A stretch of DNA of 64,000 nucleotides from Trifolium pratense (Eukaryota; Streptophyta; Magnoliopsida; Fabales; Fabaceae), in NCBI RefSeq assembly GCF_020283565.1, contig NC_060064.1:5230001-5294000 (forward strand). Direction: 5' to 3'. Shown here piece after piece: positions 60,701-64,000 of this stretch. Each line of letters opens with the position of its first letter. The stretch's first letter is position 1. The notes beneath the pieces are model-generated. The model saw only the letters and a program-made list of their open reading frames with translations. It made no database searches and was not told the origin of the DNA. A program made the translations under genes and the position numbers.

Positions 60701-63700
60701 GCTCACAGATTTGGCATTCCAGATCTTTGTGCAGTTGTCAAGATCCCAAATATTGACTTCAACGCCTTTCCTACAAATAAAGTACTTGCTCATTATCTCT
60801 CAGGTGTTATAAACACAATTATAGATAATAGCTATAAGATGTTGCCTTGTTTTGATTCTCGAAGGCTGTGGTAAAGGATGTCTGTTTGTATGCTGTTTAT
60901 ATTGGTTGTGACTTGTAATATGCTTTGTGATAGTTGCATAATCTAGCTAATTCATGTTTCAGCAGTAAGGAAGGTCTAGTATTTCTTGATGTTTTTCTCT
61001 TTATGAACCTTCAATAATAGAATCAAATTTTCTTTTACTTCCTCAAACTCATGCTGAGGTTATAGTGTTTAGTTCTCTAGGTATAGATGGAGAAAAATGA
61101 ATACCTAGGCTCTGTTTGGGAGTATGGAGAGAAAGGAAGGGGAGGGTTTTGTAGGGAGGGAGGAGAGGGAAAGAGAGATAAATCTTTCACCATATTTGAG
61201 GGTGACTTTGTAGAGAATGAAAAGGTAATGTTTATAATTAATATAATTTTAGTTTTGAGAGTATTAAACATGGAAATGATTTGAAGAATTTATCTAAGCC
61301 CTCCAAAATTCTCGTCCAATACATTTTTTGTGTTCACCCATATTCGGGGGAATTTGTATTATGAAGAAAACTAAACCCCCATTCAAGTTGGGGAACTATC
61401 CTTCATCCACTTTTCCTTTTCTCCTTCCTTTTTCACAAAGCTCTCTCCTCCCCTCCTAAACTCCCAAACAGAGTTTTAGAGTAATAAAATTGTATTGATA
61501 TTGATGTAAATGGTATGTTGGATGTTATTCAATTAAATTAAATAAAGCACTAATCCTTATGATATAATCATGATATATAAAGAGATACACTTTATTATGG
61601 TACACTTTTGTGAAAGCCATCCCAAATGCTAATTGGTAACTTAAGCATCTATCAAAGGATCAAAGCTCAAAATTTCAAACTCTGCTTTCATGCAACAGAG
61701 GCTGCAAGGCTCTGTTTCTGAATACTATACAATAGACATGTGCATTCAACAAAACTATGAATTATCTATGTTATGCAAACTGTAAGAACTCACCCTCCAA
61801 ATAAAGCAAACTTCTCATTTCCGTCTACCTTGCAACACAAAATGTTACCACTATTACATACATTCCAGGTTTTTGAAGAATTGGTACTGGAAGATCCTGT
61901 CGCTGACTCAGGAACTTCAATGGACCTTATGCTCGCATTCCCTTTGCTCGTGCATGTAAGTAAATTATAATCCCTACATAGCAATAACAATGAACACATT
62001 TGAGTGATGTTGTAATTATACAAATAAAAAATCACAAAACAGAACAGACACACATACATACATAATAAGTACAAACACACAAGTGATTAATGCATCTCAA
62101 GCATGAGAACAAGTGTATGCACAAGTATGCACGCACATGCAAGATCAATGTATTTTAAACATCAGAACCAATTTATTAACTTGTAGATTGTAAAGACAGT
62201 GCCGATATCCAAGAACTTCAGGAAATATGGAAATGGATCCTCTCAATTTTTCTCAGGTGGAATCTCAACCATCCAACATGAGAGAGAGAGAGAGAAGTTA
62301 AAAAAAAAATGATGAAATGGCCTGTTATTGAGGTAAAAATTGTAGGAAAACTCTCGGTGGCGATTGAAAATGGAGAAAATTGAAGTAAAAAGTACAATGG
62401 AGAGGATCCAAATCCAGAAAAAATATGCTAATCAACAGCATATGACTGCAGCAAAATTTCAATTATGCAAATGTGAACACATTAAAAACAGTGCATGTGA
62501 CAAGGCGAGGCAACACAGAGAACTTCAGAAAACATATGCAAATGAACAGCATATGACTGCAGCAAAATTTCAAAAATGCAAATGTGAACACATTAAAAAT
62601 GGTGTATGCGTGACAAGGGCACACAGAGAAATGAACACGTCAACAAATTATGATGATATGGTTCACTGTGACAACAATTATTCATTCTTTATATTGTCCT
62701 TTCATTTCTCTAGGTTCAAATTACTTTAACTAGGATTGGTTCCATTTTGAGTCACTAAATATGAATGAGTTTAACTAGGATTAGGTCCATTATGAGTGAC
62801 TAATGTATGTAACTGAACTTGTTTCAAAATAGAAATTATGTTATATTCCCTTATTTCAAACAGGAAAACCTGCTTCCATTATGTTGTGTTTCAAGTTTCT
62901 ATTGCCCACTCTTCTCCAGTACCTTTCAAGCATAACAAGTTTTATTCTAGGTCTTGCACCATAGACAAACCGAAGATATACTTCCATGTAAATACTAATT
63001 GCTTGAACTTTGAATATTTTCTGTAATTGTTAAATCATGCAATTGTCCAGAACTAGTAGATTAACAAATAACAGTTGACAGTCCTTACAGTCTTCTAACA
63101 CTATAAATAATACATTTAGCATTTGTCAAGGTGATCGACAACAACAACAACAACAACAACAACAAAAAAACTAGTTAAATATTCACGTCTATGTTTTGAC
63201 TTGACACTACTCTCTGCTAGCACATTCTCTCCTCTCAACTCCTTTCATATTGGAAAAGTACTTTAACAAGATTGTGGTTTCAACTTTCAATTTTTGTTCA
63301 GATTATAGTAGTTAAGTGCAGAATAGCAGAAAAAGGTGACAAAAGCATGGTCAGTGGTAACTGGTAACACTGAATACATATTGGAAGATGTACTGTGAAA
63401 CATAAAACAATAATACATAATCCAAATAATCTGATATATACTAATAATTAGATTAAGTACTAATACTACTAGAAGTCTAGAACTAGTCCAAAGCAGTAAC
63501 AATGGGCCTAATAACCCTATCATTCTAACAACTATCAAGATGGATTAGACGAGAGACATGCCAACAAAGCAACCTAAGAAGAGCACAAAAGTATCATGTA
63601 TATGCTGTTGCATTAGCATAGTTGCATGAAGCAAGACCAAGACAATTCAATTATCATAGAGTAATTTCACTGTGGCAATTGCTCCTCGGCTAGATTAAGC

Positions 63701-63986
63701 AAAGAATAAAAATACAACTACAACAACAATGAAAAAATATCTTAAACTGTCCAAAAACTAGAGTTTATATACCTCGAATCTAACTCAAGATTTTGTTTTG
63801 CAAATAGATGCAAGCCAATAATACTATTCTCTTCAGACTGAACATCTAAATCGTTGGCGTTTGAAATTGTAGCTTGAGAAATTCCAGTGACAGGGCTCAA
63901 AATCTCAATCTGCAATGTTTATATATTGAGTGAAATGTTTTACTCTAAATAAAAAAAATTGAAAACAAAACCTGTTCCAGAGCCAA
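57703..63986 (-). CDS. WDR74: WD40 protein of the WDR74/NSA1 type (5' end beyond window)
   Basis: Ten in-window exons: 63986-63972, 63909-63773, 61973-61794, 60770-60707, 60579-60472, 60094-59941, 59421-59332, 58986-58931, 58453-58396 and 58001-57703. All phases agree and give the last 386 codons. Blades are recognisable: IEILSPVTGISQAT, LLTCTSKGNASIRSIEV, KGVEVNIWDLDNCTKIW, FTPTWFTSVSYLSKDDHRKF, VRLYDISAQRRPVLSIDFRE, NTIYLGNGSGDMASVDIRTG, KMLGSFTGKCSGSIRSIVRH, GLDGYLRLWDTNSRQLLS. This is the order of Nsa1/WDR74, a nucleolar factor in 60S ribosomal subunit assembly. The Lys-rich tail (KKKRVKESDKRKKTKGN...SKKKKKSSI) fits nucleolar localisation. Before it lies an acidic decapeptide EETIEEISDE present twice. 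The 15-nt exon at 63972-63986 (LALEQ) avoids a stop that a read-through would meet. The 5' exons are outside the window. Confidence 0.9.
57900..57966 (-). repeat. 30-bp coding duplication in the WDR74-type gene
   Basis: The unit encoding EETIEEISDE is repeated exactly twice, followed by a partial EE. In frame, so the acidic tail is lengthened by ten residues. Confidence 0.9.
61110..61473. mobile_element. MITE in a WDR74-type intron (about 364 bp)
   Basis: CTCTGTTTGGGAGT at the left pairs with ACTCCCAAACAGAG at the right, followed inward by purine-rich GGAGAG... and pyrimidine-rich CTCTCTCC... arms. The CTGTTTGGG end is typical of several plant MITE groups (Harbinger or hAT); the target duplication was not resolved. 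Confidence 0.75.
62412..62644 (+). repeat. 111-bp tandem duplication in a WDR74-type intron
   Basis: Units begin at 62423 and 62534 (ATATGC(T/A)AAT(C/G)AACAGCAT... AATGTGAACACATTAAAAA...). The period is a multiple of three, so an open frame (62364-62729 +, about 121 codons) reads through both copies with repeated YAN(Q/E)QHMTAAKFQ and CKCEHIKN. It is antisense to the host gene and unlike any domain I know. Confidence 0.8.
63139..63166 (+). repeat. (CAA)n microsatellite
   Basis: About nine CAA units in an intron of the WDR74-type gene, ending in an A-run. Confidence 0.9.
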
Positions 63987-64000
63987 CTATAAAACAGTGA

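Overview
This is a 64 kb piece of a plant nuclear genome. It is AT-rich, its genes have GT-AG introns, and the long gaps between genes are full of small non-autonomous DNA transposons (MITEs) and decayed LINEs. Protein similarity and the repeat families (hAT-type elements with TAGGGRTG ends, tRNA-derived repeats, Stowaway elements) suggest a cool-season legume such as Medicago truncatula or a close relative. That assignment is inference from recall. I see no bacterial, organellar or viral genes.

Layout. 1-2600: the 3' part of a CDC20 gene (+) and directly behind it a shrunken, dead tandem copy. 2660-6000: MITEs (Mutator-like 2660-2991, hAT-like 3997-4778). 6045-6594: small two-exon membrane-anchored protein of unknown function (+). 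6800-8850: LINE remnants, one of them split by a hAT MITE. 11110-11673: single-exon cysteine-cluster protein of the 'pollen preferential protein' type (+). 11989-19603: transposon-rich block holding two more copies of the same hAT MITE, a reverse LINE remnant, a small Mutator-like MITE, and a 2.66 kb hAT-type element carrying a captured piece of the photosynthesis gene LHCB3. 19735-23120: tRNA-derived repeats, MITEs, and an element with a tandem array of small hairpins.

23603-25240: short-chain dehydrogenase/reductase (+). 26043-26423: mitochondrial ribosomal protein S19 (-). 27952-29996: RHF2A-type RING E3 ligase (+). 34059-36333: fasciclin-like arabinogalactan protein, FLA17 type (+). 39582-40375: broken cystatin-like gene (+). 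41192-43932: WVD2-like/TPX2-domain microtubule protein (-). 47420-50170: calcium-dependent protein kinase (-). 53863-56158: Fra a 1-associated-like protein (-). 57703-63986: WDR74/NSA1-type WD40 ribosome-biogenesis protein (-), whose 5' end lies beyond the window.

The genes are ordinary single plant transcription units with no operon-like linkage. Two themes recur (cell-cycle or ribosome WD40 proteins, ubiquitin ligase control), but I would not read functional clustering into it. The unusual material lies in the repeats: the gene-capturing hAT element, the hairpin-array elements at 22.7, 45.9, 46.8 and possibly 52.8 kb, and several small tandem duplications inside genes (RHF2A exon 3, a WDR74 intron, a CDC20 intron).
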